Source of the DNA: an uncultured Chlorobiaceae bacterium
GTDB lineage: Bacteria; Bacteroidota; Chlorobiia; Chlorobiales; Chlorobiaceae
Direction: 5' to 3'
Length of the DNA stretch: 64,000 nt
Assembly (NCBI GenBank): GCA_903824295.1
Contig: CAIJWE010000088.1
Location: 1-64,000 of the forward strand
Shown: positions 63,700-64,000 of the stretch, piece by piece
Numbering within the stretch: position 1 is the first letter of the stretch
How the letters are laid out: every line of letters starts with the position of its first letter
Notes under the pieces: generated by a model
Told to the model about the DNA's origin: nothing
What the model saw: only the letters and a program-made list of their open reading frames with translations
The model's database searches: none
Position numbers and translations under genes: made by a program

Positions 63700-64000
63700 G
63701 CAACTCTCCATTCACAGGTCAGCCAGCAGTACACTATACCATGCAAGTCGATAAAGCTATCCTTTCGATTCCGAAACATAGAAAATAACTCAAAAAGTCC
63801 CCGTGCATGGTGATTTTGGGATGATGACACAAAACCGGATAGAAATATAGTAGAGCCAGGCTCCGGTTAAGGTATGATTTGATTATGCAAACTTCAAGAG
63901 CGCTTATCTCTCAATGGGCATCAATATATGGATCTGCTGTTTAGACCCCGGCTTTTTAAGCTGAAAATGTAGTCTATTTTGTTGATATAGCATGAAGAAT
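63700..64000. other. upstream region of the type 4-like BREX operon
   Basis: About 300 bp to the window edge. The minus-strand promoter of the operon should lie here. AT-rich with no gene, terminator or tRNA recognised. Confidence 0.5.

Overview
The window reads as chromosomal DNA of a green sulfur bacterium (Chlorobiaceae, Chlorobium/Pelodictyon-like). The grounds are a probable chlorosome envelope protein, a plant-type carotene desaturase (CrtP/CrtQ family), a bacillithiol-pathway deacetylase (Chlorobi make N-methyl-bacillithiol), a type III glutamine synthetase, and an APS-reductase-type sulfate assimilation cluster. No species is claimed.

Layout. (1) 1-16.2 kb is mostly housekeeping and surface genes: bshB1, dut, a chlorosome protein with an internal duplication, a PAS/GAF/GGDEF diguanylate cyclase, a large autotransporter, an overlapping minus-strand operon crtQ-arsS-two arsenosugar-type glycosyltransferases, an Lrp/AsnC regulator and glnN. 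(2) 16.4-35.8 kb is a complete type 1 BREX anti-phage locus, brxA-brxB-brxC-pglX-pglZ-brxL. It is interrupted by three different two-gene cassettes, each pairing an ABC/AAA15-type ATPase with a small nuclease-like protein (TOPRIM-like, PD-(D/E)XK-like, DUF4276). It also holds a four-helix-bundle gene bracketed by inverted short repeats, and a dead copy of the pglX start. (3) 35.9-39 kb carries a small membrane protein, coaX, aroB and aroK. (4) 39.2-50.2 kb is a sulfur block: a porin, tRNA-Cys(GCA), a wrecked hicBA, a siroheme sulfite reductase, cysH, cysD, a CysN with a degenerate APS-kinase-like domain, and the convergent sulfate transporter operon sbp-cysT-cysW-cysA. Its regulatory DNA includes a palindromic motif shared by two promoters and a hairpin-rich leader. 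(5) 50.9-63.7 kb is a second defence island: a SatD-like protein with a membrane partner, a truncated SNF2 helicase relic, then a minus-strand type 4-like BREX operon whose order of transcription is a RAMA/DUF4357-like gene, brxP (PP-loop PAPS-reductase + 4Fe-4S + DUF4007), brxC, pglZ, brxL.

How it fits together. The type 1 BREX uses an adenine methylase (PglX). The type 4-like operon has no methylase and instead carries a sulfurtransferase-like enzyme whose cysteine pattern matches the APS reductase encoded in the same window. The best candidate for an under-described system is this five-gene operon, which pairs a possible sulfur-dependent DNA modifier or sensor (BrxP) with a possible reader of modified DNA (62296-63699). 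The second is the set of three ATPase-nuclease cassettes nested in the type 1 BREX. All functions are inferred from motifs and gene order read by eye; no database search was run.
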